From assembly GCA_037176845.1 (NCBI GenBank), contig JAYKXP010000350.1:1-23798 (forward strand): 23,798 nt of DNA. The letters run 5' to 3'. Under the pieces are notes generated by a model. That model saw only the letters and a program-made list of their open reading frames with translations. It was not told the origin of the DNA and made no database searches. The position numbers were made by a program, and so were the translations under genes. The stretch comes from Paramarasmius palmivorus. Taxonomy: Eukaryota; Basidiomycota; Agaricomycetes; Agaricales; Marasmiaceae. Each line of letters opens with the position of its first letter. The stretch's first letter is position 1. Shown here one piece after another: positions 1-9,672 of the stretch.

Positions 1-1060
1 CCGAAAAAAGAACGAATCTGACCCCAACCTGTCGAATTAGTCCGGGGTGCTTCATGACAAAATGTTTGATTTGAGGTTTGATTTGTTTTTTCTTACTTGC
101 CTAGCTCGGCCTTGAAGAGGGCGGCGGTTGTATCCACCATCTGGATTTCTTGCACAAGTCTGCTGCCACAAAATCCAGTCTTTGACATCTGTGAAACTTC
201 GTGAGGCCCATTTACCCACATATTGCACTGACTGCAGACGTACCTGAAGATATTGTTTATCAGTAGCAGAGGGTTCTAACCTTGCGGAACGGTAAAACGT
301 GCTCTCTGCTGACGCGTCATCTTCTGAATATCATCTTGCGTATTCCTCAACGATGTTGCCTCGACCAGCCAAAGCGACCAGGTATTGGTTTCCTCGAACA
401 ACGGGGAATTCTGCGATGATCTCCGCATGAAGCCAGGCCAAGAACTTCTTCTTCTCCGCATTGGTCTGTCAGCTCATGTATCGCTGGAGCCCCTTCTGCA
501 TTGATAGAAGACTGAGGCCCGGATAATTGACTTGGTCGACCTTCTTTTGCCGGAACCCGTTGACGTCCATGTGAACTTAGTCTGTATCGGCTGAGGCTGA
601 GGCTTCATCCAAACCTTTCCTTTCCCTGTACTCACCGAAATTCGAGGAGTGCATGAAGCTTCTTGTCCAGCAGTTCATAGCCGGACTCGGACTGTTAGAC
701 ATGGAGGAGGCTGACGTTCCAGAAGGATCAAGGGATCAGGTGATGGTGTCGTTGACTGGGGTCTGAGGTCTCTAATGTCGAGGAGGACACTGGTGGAGTG
801 CTGTTTGGCATCTCACTGGGGCAAAGTGACGATGGCGAAGGTTGCAGAATCCAGCAGGGAAGGGGTTATGGAAGAGATGTTTCTTCAGAGGACATGGGAT
901 GAAAGCTGAAATGAAAATTTGACGAGAGGCGAGTACTTGAGTGATAGTTTTCCAGGATCGACGTGAGCGGCAAGTTGGAGCGCAAGCCGGAAATTCCCAA
1001 GGCCAAGATGGGTCAAGCATTGAGTCACAATCACCCAGATCAGAGATTTCTACCAATCTT
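1..1060 (-). other. gene-like minus-strand remnant, unidentified
   Basis: I do not recognise a product. On the minus strand one frame stays protein-like from about 640 down to 334 but carries internal stops. Its clearest piece (about 459 to 334) contains the string FLAWLHAEIIAEFPVVRG followed by NQYLVALAGRG. A candidate exon at roughly 643-697, reading GYELLDKKLHALLEF, is bounded by a good acceptor with a CTAAC branch site and by a GTGAGT donor, which argues for a multi-exon gene. A Ser/Pro-rich stretch lies further upstream (about 770-850). Stops and frame changes suggest either a decayed gene or exons I could not join. The short open frames in other phases over this area do not look real. 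Confidence 0.3.
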
Positions 1061-2788
1061 GTCTAAGAATCGCGTCGGTGCGACCACAAAACACGATGTT
1101 CGTCAGCGTACCTGTCCCATTCATCTTCGAAAATATTTGTTATGTTTCTCCAACTCCCAGTAGGACGATAGGCCGAATATTTACACTTTTCACTTGAAGT
1201 TGGACGGCATTTTCAAATTACTATTTCAGGTACAGGTGCACGCATTAGATGATTTTCCCCTGCTTCAACAACTTAGTTTTAGAACGACTTGCCGCTAGGT
1301 ACATCCCGTGTATTTTTGTCGGTGAGGCATGTTGCCATTTCATTTCAGGGTATGAAAAATTCCAGCTCCAAAGAGTATAGCTCGATGATATATTTGAGAT
1401 GTTGAGGGAATAGATGATGAGGATGCCACGCCGGGGATACCTGGGATACACGTTGATGGCAGTTCGGGATATGTGTCTAATGTGTTCAAGCTTGTCACAC
1501 TCATCTGCTCTCTATGGTCCAACACATCCGCGACGAGACGACACCGACTCTCCTTTGGCTGGAACATCAGCAAAACTATGTGATGCCAGCCCATCATCTG
1601 GATAGCTCCCGAATACACCCCCTACATCTGAGATCAGAAATTTTTTACGACATTAACTCTCTTCCTTTGTATGATCCCGGAACACAAGTTGGTACCTACT
1701 TCTCCTGTCAGACCAGTGAACAATCTCAAGCCTGGAATTTATCGCGACAGCCGGGTACAGTAAACTTAAATTCCGTCATAATTACAACCATCACATTGTT
1801 CAATTTAGAGCCATTAACCACCAGTTCCCCAAAGGGGGACCATCCTGCGACAATTAGCATACTACAATATGCCGCTGACTCTCTCGATGGGCTCGGGTGC
1901 CGATATGGTGCTAGCAATGCACGAGGCATCACGGTTGACCAACGGCACCAAACTGCACAAGAGACGCTCAGACGACACGCATAATCGTCAGCATCACTTG
2001 CAAAAGCTGCCACTGGTACACAAGGAATTAAATCATTGGCATATCCTCGCTTTCGACCACGTCGTCGTCGTTCCAGCACTTAACGGTGTCGCTATAGTCG
2101 ATTAATGGTCCAGCTCCGTTGGCCCATCAACGACTCACCTGCATTCCTCCCGAAGTGCCACCAGAGACCATTCAAATCCGCCTGAGCTGGTGTGATGGGT
2201 GGAAGATCTAATCGTTACAGGCCCAAAGGTCAGTCCGGACGTCATCTCTGCTTGTAAGTGCTACGCTTGTAAATTGAAGGGTCTGTCTAAACGATATGTG
2301 TTCAGGGAATACGCTCTAGGGCATTACAGAACTAGGTGCCTCAGCTCCGACTCGCCATGGTATTAGCGCGCAAGCAGTGGGAAGTGTTGATAACGCGGTC
2401 TTCGAGCACGAGGGGAAAGTGTTTCGGCTAGTGTCTTACATCTGTAAAACCCTAAATATCCATCCATCCTGTATCAGCATCACAAACAAATTGTATTTTG
2501 CATTCCTCTACAACTCTCCGATGTGAACGTCGACGAAAGAAATCTACGAGGCCCTGTATTTGGCATTAGCACTATCGTTGTCGGATCCACGATCTATGGA
2601 ATCATAAGGGCACTCCATCATCCCTGACAAACTCCTCATAAAAATTGTGAATATCCTCTCTGAATTCAATTGGGGTTCGTTTCTAACTAACACCTCACTG
2701 CAATTTGCACTAACGTTTTGATCTTTCAGCCTTTCTCCTCTAGGTTCATCCCTTTGTGATCACATTGTCTTCGTCCCAAATAACTAAC
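1061..2788. other. region without a confident gene; scattered open fragments
   Basis: No family was recognised. A plus-strand frame of 156 codons (1514-1984) lacks recognisable motifs and could be chance. Plus-strand text around 2250-2330 has a plausible GTAAGT donor and CAG acceptors. It is followed by a protein-like segment, about 2320-2522, containing APTRHGISAQAVGSVDNAVF. The same frame continues past stops to about 2670, where IIPDKLLIKIVNIL resembles the start of an F-box helix. This may be a broken plus-strand gene, but the frame has at least two stops and no clear start. No RNA gene or repeat was seen. Confidence 0.25.
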
Positions 2789-3221
2789 CTAAGGGGCAAA
2801 GCCACGGCCGCTCAGTCCATTTCGGTCAACCCATTCAAGCTCCCTGGTTACAGCATCATTGATAGGGAAGCCATTTTCCGCGCAGTTGTTCGAAATTGAA
2901 CAAACGATATTCCTGAGGCGCCCCATTTCGTTTGGATGCCTTTGAATACGAGCAGTCGCGCATCCTCCTGAGCATCTGGTCAAGCAGCGGACGGAAATCC
3001 AAATTCGTCTATCATGCTCGTCCAGCCTCACGATTCGTGGTTCCTCGTTCCACCGCAAAGAACAGTACGCCTACACGGATCCCAGATATCTTGATAATTA
3101 TCCGGCTGAAAAATAGATACCACCATACCATGTCTTGCACCGCGAGCAGATCATCCATCCCTTGTATGCCCAGTCTCCTTGGGAATTCCGCGACTTGAAG
3201 TCTCATCGCTGAGCTAGACAT
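2789..3221 (-). CDS. hypothetical protein, two exons (tentative)
   Basis: Function unknown. The proposed model has exon 1 at 3221-3129 and exon 2 at 3070-2789, joined over a 58-nt intron (3128-3071) with a GTATGG donor and a TAG acceptor in phase 0. This gives 124 residues from the first ATG to TAG. The protein has no signal peptide or membrane segment. It is Arg-rich with several Cys residues (for example RCLTRCSGGCATARIQRHP), but their spacing fits no zinc finger I know. An alternative frame over exon 2, reading LLDQMLRRMRDCSY and then FNFEQLRGKWLPYQ, also looks protein-like. The true gene may therefore use another splice pattern or be frameshifted. The model rests on splice signals and intron size, not homology. 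Confidence 0.35.
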
Positions 3222-3884
3222 TACCGCTATGGTTTGATGTGAATGTGGATAGGTTTTTTTTTTTTCACGATGTCAATTGCATTTACAAATGGATATCAGT
3301 TATACGTTGCCTCGTTTTAACAGCATTTATCGTGTGATCACCCATGTTGTCGTTCCATAGAAACCAAAATTTATCATTTTCTATTCACTCACAGTCGCAG
3401 TTGATAACGCCGACTCTTCAAAAAATAATCGATACGACTACCGACTGTACACGAGGTCCAAGAATATACACTACAGGTCTACAGCTTGGCCCAATTCCTG
3501 ACTCCAGGGGTCGCCTGATGAGATTACTGGAAGTCTAGCGTATTTACCTTGGAAAGTGACGACGTGCAGAAACTCAACTCTCCCCAAACTGATCAGATTT
3601 CGCCAACTTCGGTACTCTTCTGGGCGAGTTCTCGACGGAAGCACACCACACTCGTTTGGCATTCATCTGGCAGGAGGCAGACATATTCTGTGGTGATGGC
3701 CAACGACTATGCCCGGTCTTGAAGCCTTGCAGTCCCGTTAACACATGCCCCAAGCGGATCTTGACACGCCCGCCAGCGATGTCAGTGTACACCTTGTATG
3801 GTGGGGGTCCTCCTCGCTGTTGGTAGGCTGAAAAATATGTATTAGAAGTCGTCATTGCAATGTTAAGGAATATACGTACGCTAG
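3222..3884. other. spacer left of the retrotransposon, no confident gene
   Basis: A T13 tract lies near 3255-3267. On the minus strand a 93-codon open frame (3855-3574) begins next to a polypyrimidine-CAG acceptor-like site and contains GGPPPYKVYTDIAGGRVKI. It has no recognised domain and ends close to another open frame in a different phase. It could be an exon of a gene interrupted by the Copia insertion at 3885, but I cannot link it to anything on the far side of the element. Confidence 0.25.
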
Positions 3885-4317
3885 TGTCAGAGTTTTAGAA
3901 TTGAACTCTGTTAGCAGCCAAAAAAAAATAAAAAAAAAAAAAAAAAAAAAACAAAAAACCGTTAGCGAGGTAAAGCGCAGGAATAAACGATAGCTGATGA
4001 CCAGAGGGGTTGATGAGAACACAAGTATGAACTGTTGTGATTTTTTTTTTTTTTCCCCCAATATGTTGTATGTAGGGTTTTCTGTCTAGCTTTTATACAT
4101 GAGTGAGGGATAAAAGATAATACTAAAGGTACGAGACTAGATACTAGTAACTTGAAATATCTGCACAGTCAGTGTCTGTTTATCTGTCAGTAATGGATGA
4201 TAAAGCGGGGGTCAAGGCTACTGGTTCGATGTATATCTGCTTTCTTTGTAATTGTGGCATAGCGGAATAAAGTGAAAATAACTTGTCTAGTGACATCTAT
4301 ATTTACGAATTCAAACA
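3885..4317 (-). repeat. 3' LTR of the Copia element
   Basis: This is a direct repeat of 7259-7622, with the same TGTCAGAG start and a matching end on the plus strand. It is about 70 nt longer than the other copy. The extra length comes mainly from an A-rich run (about 3919-3957), a T run near 4041-4054, and many single-base insertions. Outside those runs the two copies align along their whole length. Confidence 0.9.
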
Positions 4318-4325
4318 CTCCCTTC
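4318..4325 (-). other. polypurine tract
   Basis: On the minus strand GAAGGGAG lies immediately before the TGT start of the 3' LTR. This is the expected place and composition for the primer of plus-strand DNA synthesis. Its position confirms the minus-strand orientation of the element. Confidence 0.7.
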
Positions 4326-5281
4326 AAACCTTGGATGAGGATTTATCCGGGGTTTGACTCATAATTCTTTGTTCGCGTGTTCTGGTCGGTGATTTCCTTG
4401 TGTGATCCGGGGGTGGCGATGTTCTGTGTTTGATGATCTCGGTGTTTAATCTTCTGTCCCGGTTGGTAGTATTGGTGATTTGGTGGTTCACTTCCGCTTC
4501 ACTTTGACCGTTCCTGAATATTCTCCTGTTGGATTGACATTTAATGTTTGTTAGGGTCCAACTTGTTTTTTCCTTTTGTGACCTTGTTTCACTGCATTGA
4601 GATCATCTCGCGCGGACCTTTTTATAACTTGTTTAGAAATGTCGTTGATCGAGAGTTTTTGTGCTCCCCCTCGTCGATCAGTGTGATCTGCAATGGTTCA
4701 AGACTTCTGGCTCTGTCTTGTTCTCCTTGTGTGCCATTGTCTGGTCGGTTCCATTTTCTGTCCATTTTTCCATCCCTTGGGGTTGTTTCCTTTGTTTCAT
4801 CCTTTCTGTCCTATGACTATCATCAGCCATCTGATTGCAATTTCTCCCCAATAAGTATGTGTGGTTTAAATTGGTGACATATTTTGGCAACAATGGTGTT
4901 CCATGAATGTCTGTCCTCCAGGAATTTCAGGGTCCTTGGTCTCTGTAGATGTCTGTGGTTGATTCCTTTGGTTGTCCTGTATAGCCTTCTTGATGGCTGG
5001 TGTGAGAATACATTCGTTTTTTCTGCATATCGATCGCTTTTGCTATCCAATTGGGTTCTGTAGATCGACCATTGTGGCCATCGTTTTTTGGTGTCGATTT
5101 CCACATGCCCTTGTATGCTGTTTCTTTCCTTTCCTTGGGATATGGCTCCAGGTTTGTCTCTGTCCGACACGGGATTTGTGGGGTTCTTCTTCTTCATATG
5201 TCCATTCAGTGATGGAACAAATTCCTCTACGGCCCTTATTTCCCTTGCTTAACCATGTGCCTTCTTCCCATATTTCATTTT

Positions 5282-7075
5282 CTACAGCTCTCCAGCACTT
5301 TCATTTGCACTGTGATTTCTTTTCCTTTGCCTTTCTCCATGGTTTGTCTGGCTTGTCTTCATCAGATCTGGGATTCCTTCAGATTCATCATCGGATTTCC
5401 TGGATTTTGGCTTTGTGCAATTTTTGCGGCGATATGCCCTTTTCCTTTGGACATCTGATAACATGTGTTCTCCTTGTGATCTCTATCTCCGCCCTTGTCG
5501 ATCATTAAATTTCGGGCCCTCTTCACGCGGTATTGAATCCTCAGGCCTCTATTATTGAATGATTCTCGGGAATATTTGGCTTCCTCCTTCTTGACTTTGC
5601 CTCGGCGCATTGCTGGTCCATTTGTTTCAGCCTCGAATAGCAGCAATCAGCTTTGTCAACAGTAAATCCTTGTTTGATTCAACTGTATACGGTCCATAAC
5701 AGCTGTGATTGTTGATTCAATGATTGGGGGGAGGGAACGGATGCAATTAATGAATTCTTGAACTGATCATCCGAAAATAGTGATGTTTGTGATGTGAGTT
5801 CGTTTCGGATATTGAGGAGTTCGTAATAGGTTCCATGACTTTGCCAACGTCGTTGCAGATAGTTTGGTATAGCTTGCGTTCCAGGTGTGCTTTCTTCAAA
5901 AGGATTTCTTTGTGTCATAATCCTTCTTTAATCCTGTCCATAATGCTTGTGATGTATTCGCATTTCGAATATCTTCGAAGTATTGGTGTCCGGCCTGTGC
6001 GTCCGCCAACAATTGAGTTTCATAAGGTCGGCATCTGCGTCTCCTTCTTCTGCCAGTATAGTCGGTACTTCCATACCCTATACCGACTTTGCTGCAAGGG
6101 TCTACACGCATTGCCCACATTCCCCAATTTGAGCCATCGTCCTTTAATTGGTACAGTCGTTAAATGCTTTGACTGCTTTAGAAGCCATTTTGTCTTCTTA
6201 CTTCGTCTGAATCAATATGATTCTTCCTTTGGTGGTTCTCTGGGGGATGGTGTCTCGGTTTGGGTTTAGGACCTATGCTGGGGATTCTGGTGGATCGTCC
6301 CCTTCTCTTCGTCGGCAGGTGTTCCTTTGTCTTCTTCAGATACAGGTTTTTCAGTTTCAACTTTGATTCCCTGTTCTGAGTCTTATTTATCCTGCTTCTT
6401 GTTCCTTTTCTGGGTCCTGTTCTTCTTTATCGGATTCTTCAGCAAATCCTAATCCCTTTTCGAACTCTTTCAGCATGTTTCTGTTGTCTTCTTCAACAGT
6501 TTCTTTCCTGTGTGAAGCTGATGTTCCAACTGGTGGGAATACTAATGGTTGTGGTTCTGGTACGGTTGTTGTAGTAGTTTCCTCGAATACTGTCTTCGTT
6601 GTGATCGTCACATCCCTAAAATTTCCAAACTATAACGCTTACTTTGGAAGTCCTTGACTCGATGTCTTCTGTTTGGACACGGTTGTTCTTCGCAAAGTTC
6701 CCACTTCCGTTTGTGGAAGATCTAAGTAAAATCTCTGTAAGGTCGTCGCCGTTGAAAACTGATGTGGTCAATGAACACAGATTAAATCTGTTCGAAGTGT
6801 GGTTGTGCGGAAGCTACTGGTGGCGTGTGTGCAATCCTCCAAATGGACTCTGTTCATCCTTAGAAGTAATACGCGATTGGATTCCGGATGGATGTGATGA
6901 TATTCTCTGTTCCTTGTCCCGATGGACTGCCTGTTCTACTGCCTACTGGTGTAGGTTGCCTGCTAGGATTCCTGCTAGGGTTCCTAGATCCTCGTAGTAT
7001 TTGTTCTGGGTCGAACGTTCCTGATACTGGGGTACTGCTTCTTGGATTGAATAACGGGCTACCTCTATCGGACAT
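5282..7075 (-). pseudogene. Copia-type gag polyprotein, frameshifted
   Basis: Gag forms the virus-like particle and binds the element RNA. A likely start (ATG at 7075, MSDRGSPLFNPRSSTPVSG) opens a Ser/Pro/Arg-rich leader. Further on, in several frames, come pieces typical of the Copia gag domain: ALWTGLKKDYDTKKSF near 5940-5900, then LERKLYQTICNDVGKV, then IRNELTSQTSLFSDDQFKNS near 5810-5760. A zinc-knuckle remnant (TCYQMSKGKGHIAAK, near 5465-5420) follows, in which only part of the CCHC pattern survives within one frame. The frame changes several times, so no intact protein is made. Long plus-strand open frames over the same area (for example 4972-5508) are shadows. Identification rests on the motif series together with the LTR, primer site and purine tract. 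Confidence 0.7.
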
Positions 7076-7246
7076 ACACTAGTCCAATAGTCCTTTGCTT
7101 TGGTAGGGGGATATCTGGCGTCCCTGCTCGCCAATCGATATACGATCTTGGTTCTTGGTCCTTGGGGATATTACGGCGTCCCAAAACTCGCCACTCTACC
7201 AATATGAAATCGGTATTACTCTGGTTCGGCTAAGGTTTATAGACCG

Positions 7247-7258
7247 GGGCCCATAACC
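7247..7258 (-). other. primer-binding site, half-tRNA-iMet type
   Basis: On the minus strand GGTTATGGGCCC directly follows the LTR end. It is complementary to the anticodon-arm region of initiator tRNA-Met (contains CCATAACC). Drosophila copia uses a primer-binding site of this kind, taken from inside the tRNA. This supports Copia rather than Gypsy. Confidence 0.75.
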
Positions 7259-7622
7259 TGTCAGAGTTTTAGATTGAACTCTGTTAGCAGCGATAGGAGG
7301 TAAGCCAGAATAAACGATAGCTGATGACCAGAGGGAGTTGAGAGAACACAAGATGAACTGATGTGATTCAATGTTGTATGTAGGGTTTCTGTCTTAGCTT
7401 TTTTACATGAGTGAGGGATAAAAGATAATCCTAAAGGTACGAGAATAGATACTAAGTAACTAGAAATAACTGCACAGTCAGTGTCAGTAACTGTCAGTAA
7501 ATGGTGATACAAGCGGGTCAAAGCTACTGTTCTATGTATATCTGCTTTCTTAGTAATTGTGGCATAGGCGGAATAAAGTGAAAATAACTTGTCAAGTGAC
7601 ATCTATATTTAGAATTCCAACA
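7259..7622 (-). repeat. 5' LTR of the Copia element
   Basis: A 364-nt repeat that begins TGTTGG on the minus strand, as many Copia LTRs do, and ends CTGACA. It matches 3885-4317 along its length and lacks that copy's A and T runs. The retroelement promoter should lie here, but I could not place a TATA box with confidence. Confidence 0.9.
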
Positions 7623-8766
7623 CGCAGGACGGCAGACACGGCTCTCCCCATCCAGGACACTTGCACTGCAGCCAATTGACTGGGGCAGATCGCCACTGAT
7701 AGCTGGAACTAGACATCTAGATATGTTCTGTAAGTCAGCGAAGGCTCGACGACATTTCAGATAAATACTACGTTACCTCAAGACGATACAGTGCGCGTTC
7801 AAGGGGAGATGATGGGGGAAAAGACAAAGGAAAAACTGAGGCGCTTGGCTTTGTTTGTGGCGGAAACCTCGTGGCCGGCGTGATTCCGGACAAATGAAAA
7901 GCCGCTCCCTCTCTCCTTAGGCAGTTCCCACTTCAAGACCCGTTCAAAGCAGAGAAAATCAGCCATCTGGTGCGTTGCTCTAAATCCCATAAGATCTTCC
8001 ATCTGATGAATCCAATGACAAAATAGTATGCCTTCAAGAGTGACTGTACGCAAGGCTCCAGAGCGTCACCTCCCCTACGTGGAAGATGTCATCGAGCGGT
8101 TGTCAACACGGTGCGTGGTTTATCTCTCTAGAGGGTGTAACCAATCCCAGAACTCATTCCTTGACTCAGCGGATATCTGTGGGGTACTAGCCCAACTATT
8201 TCTGCAGGTGTCGGGTGCAACAAACGAGTGATGGCTTATTGGAACGCTTCAAGGGATGTCATATGTCGTGGAACATCTCACATTGACATACTCAACGACA
8301 ATTTACTGTGGACCCCTTGGGAATCGGTGTGGAAGTCTAGAGCATTGAGCGAAGGCAAAGGTCGAGCTGAGCGGAGCAATCTTGAACCTCGTCCCCGGTT
8401 GTAGTCAGTTGCAGTCATTATGTCCTATTTGATTAGTTTCGTCGAGAGTATCAAGGGCAATATCAAGGGCTGCATTAACAAATTCAAATGTTATTCAACA
8501 TTACCAAGTCCAGGGATCAAAACGTATGTCTAGCTCAGTAGATCTGGCGAGCGCTTGTCTAAGCGCCGACGATTGAGCTTTAGTTTCAGTGATATTGAGG
8601 CTTAGACCTACATTGAACGCTCCTGGTTCGGTAGGAGAGATACCATGATACTTATCTTGCCATGGTATAATTTTGAGAGTATTTGTATGTGGTCAGACAA
8701 TCGAGATTTGTGCCAGTCGGAACACTGAGTGAAGCGCTAATGTTTCCTAAGTCATCTTCCACCATC
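7623..8766. other. spacer between Copia element and KDZ block
   Basis: No gene is recognised. A minus-strand open frame of 84 codons (8053-7799) and a plus-strand one of 67 codons (8028-8231) lack known motifs and overlap each other. Near the right side are two short hairpins: GCGCTT/AAGCGC at 8551-8566, and ATACCATG/CATGGTAT at 8640-8668 with a 13-nt loop, about 100 nt before the next start codon. This stretch should hold the promoter of the 8767 gene and, if present, the left end of the transposon. I found no convincing terminal inverted repeat. Confidence 0.5.
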
Positions 8767-9561
8767 ATGCCGTGGGCGAAGGTACGCAAATCCAAGGCTC
8801 AAAGAAGACAAGAGAATCGAACCAAATCGGCTCGTCATTATGCCAGGTGAGCAGTATAAGACTGGATATTGTTTTGCACCTATTAACCATCTCGACGCCT
8901 AAAGACATCGAGAACAGATTTCGGCCAGACGAAAGGCTACGCGCGATTTGATTGCAACGGAGGCCAGGTCAGAAGGGTAAATATTGCCTCGCAGTTTGAG
9001 AATTATTGATAACTATTCTTAATTTCCAGAGCTCAGGCAACGCTGTCCCGAAAAAGAAACGAACGTGGTGTGAGTGGGGAAGCCAAATGGAATTCTAGGT
9101 GCGTAATCGTCTTCATCTTTTCGCAATTCTGTTTGACATAGTCACTTAGCGCCAACCAGATTGGCAAAAGGTACGAAGCCCTTCAAAGATACACGAAGGG
9201 ACCCCCCAGTGTGTTCCTCGATTCATTATGCAACTCGTACATCGCATCCCTACGTTCCACACCCAATCTCGCCGCACCAAATTCACTCCTCTCAGCAGCC
9301 GAGGCAACGGTAAGCGACCTGTTGTCCTCCTGCTATCAAGTGGAGAATGAGATCCTACAAGAAGGGGTCAACTCAGAATATCACCAAGCTCACGGCCTCA
9401 CGAAGCAGGTAAAATGTTTCTTGGATTGTATTCTCAACATGGAGATGCTGGACATGGATCCTGACGAGGATTTGGCAAAGGCGTACCACGAACAACGTCT
9501 GCAATTCCAAAAAAAACAAGTACAGGCTTGGTTGGATGGCACGCAGACTATTCCAGAGTAG
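8767..9561 (+). CDS. basic N-terminal protein of the KDZ/TET block
   Basis: A four-exon model is fully open: 8767-8846, 8905-8967, 9030-9098 and 9150-9561, giving 207 residues, with GT-AG introns of 58, 62 and 51 nt. The second intron could instead use a GTAAAT donor slightly downstream, which keeps the frame. The first ~70 residues are very rich in Arg and Lys (KAQRRQENRTKSARHYA, HREQISARRKATRD, LSRKRNERG), like a bZIP basic region or another DNA/RNA-binding tail. The rest is mostly helical-looking, with an acidic patch (DMDPDEDLAKAY) and a Gln-rich helix (EQRLQFQKKQVQAWL) near the C-terminus. It ends 111 bp from the end of the TET/JBP gene, tail to tail. I infer that it is a companion gene of the transposon, perhaps helping DNA binding. 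No enzyme motif is present. Confidence 0.65.
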
Positions 9562-9672
9562 TAGATTGTATCGTAATTCATTAGCTGGTTCATCGTTTGG
9601 AATCGTAGACATGAACATTTTGGCTGGCATTCGCAAATCAAAGTTCTACTCAGTACTACATCGCAGTAATCC
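9562..9672. terminator. short convergent intergenic spacer
   Basis: The 111 bp between the stop codons of the basic-protein gene (plus) and the TET/JBP gene (minus) must contain both 3' ends. It includes no open coding segment and no strong hairpin. No unambiguous AATAAA signal was seen on either strand. Confidence 0.3.

Larger units (their letters stand above)
3885..7622 (-). mobile_element. Copia-type LTR retrotransposon, gag-only and degraded
   Basis: The element is 3.74 kb and lies on the minus strand. Two direct repeats with TGT...ACA ends flank an internal part of about 2.9 kb. A primer-binding site directly abuts the inner end of the 5' LTR and a polypurine tract directly abuts the 3' LTR. 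The interior encodes a broken Copia-type gag with a zinc-knuckle remnant. No protease active site, integrase DDE or reverse transcriptase YxDD motif is visible, and about 1 kb between knuckle and 3' LTR has no recognisable content. An autonomous Copia interior is usually well over 4 kb, so this is probably a non-autonomous or internally deleted copy. The flanks read CGCTAG (left) and CGCAG (right), an imperfect 5-bp target duplication if one base was gained. Confidence 0.85.

Noticed and set aside
1514..1984. 156-codon plus-strand gene
   Set aside because: No motif, no splice partners, and another long frame overlaps it on the other strand. The length is near chance expectation.
2625..2675. 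F-box domain
   Set aside because: Only one helix-like motif resembles an F-box. A stop lies just before it and no downstream repeats were found.
4548..5508. Long plus-strand open frames (109 and 178 codons) inside the Copia element
   Set aside because: They lie opposite the region after gag, are Phe/Cys/Leu-rich as expected for antisense of A-rich coding sequence, and have no motif. Treated as shadows.
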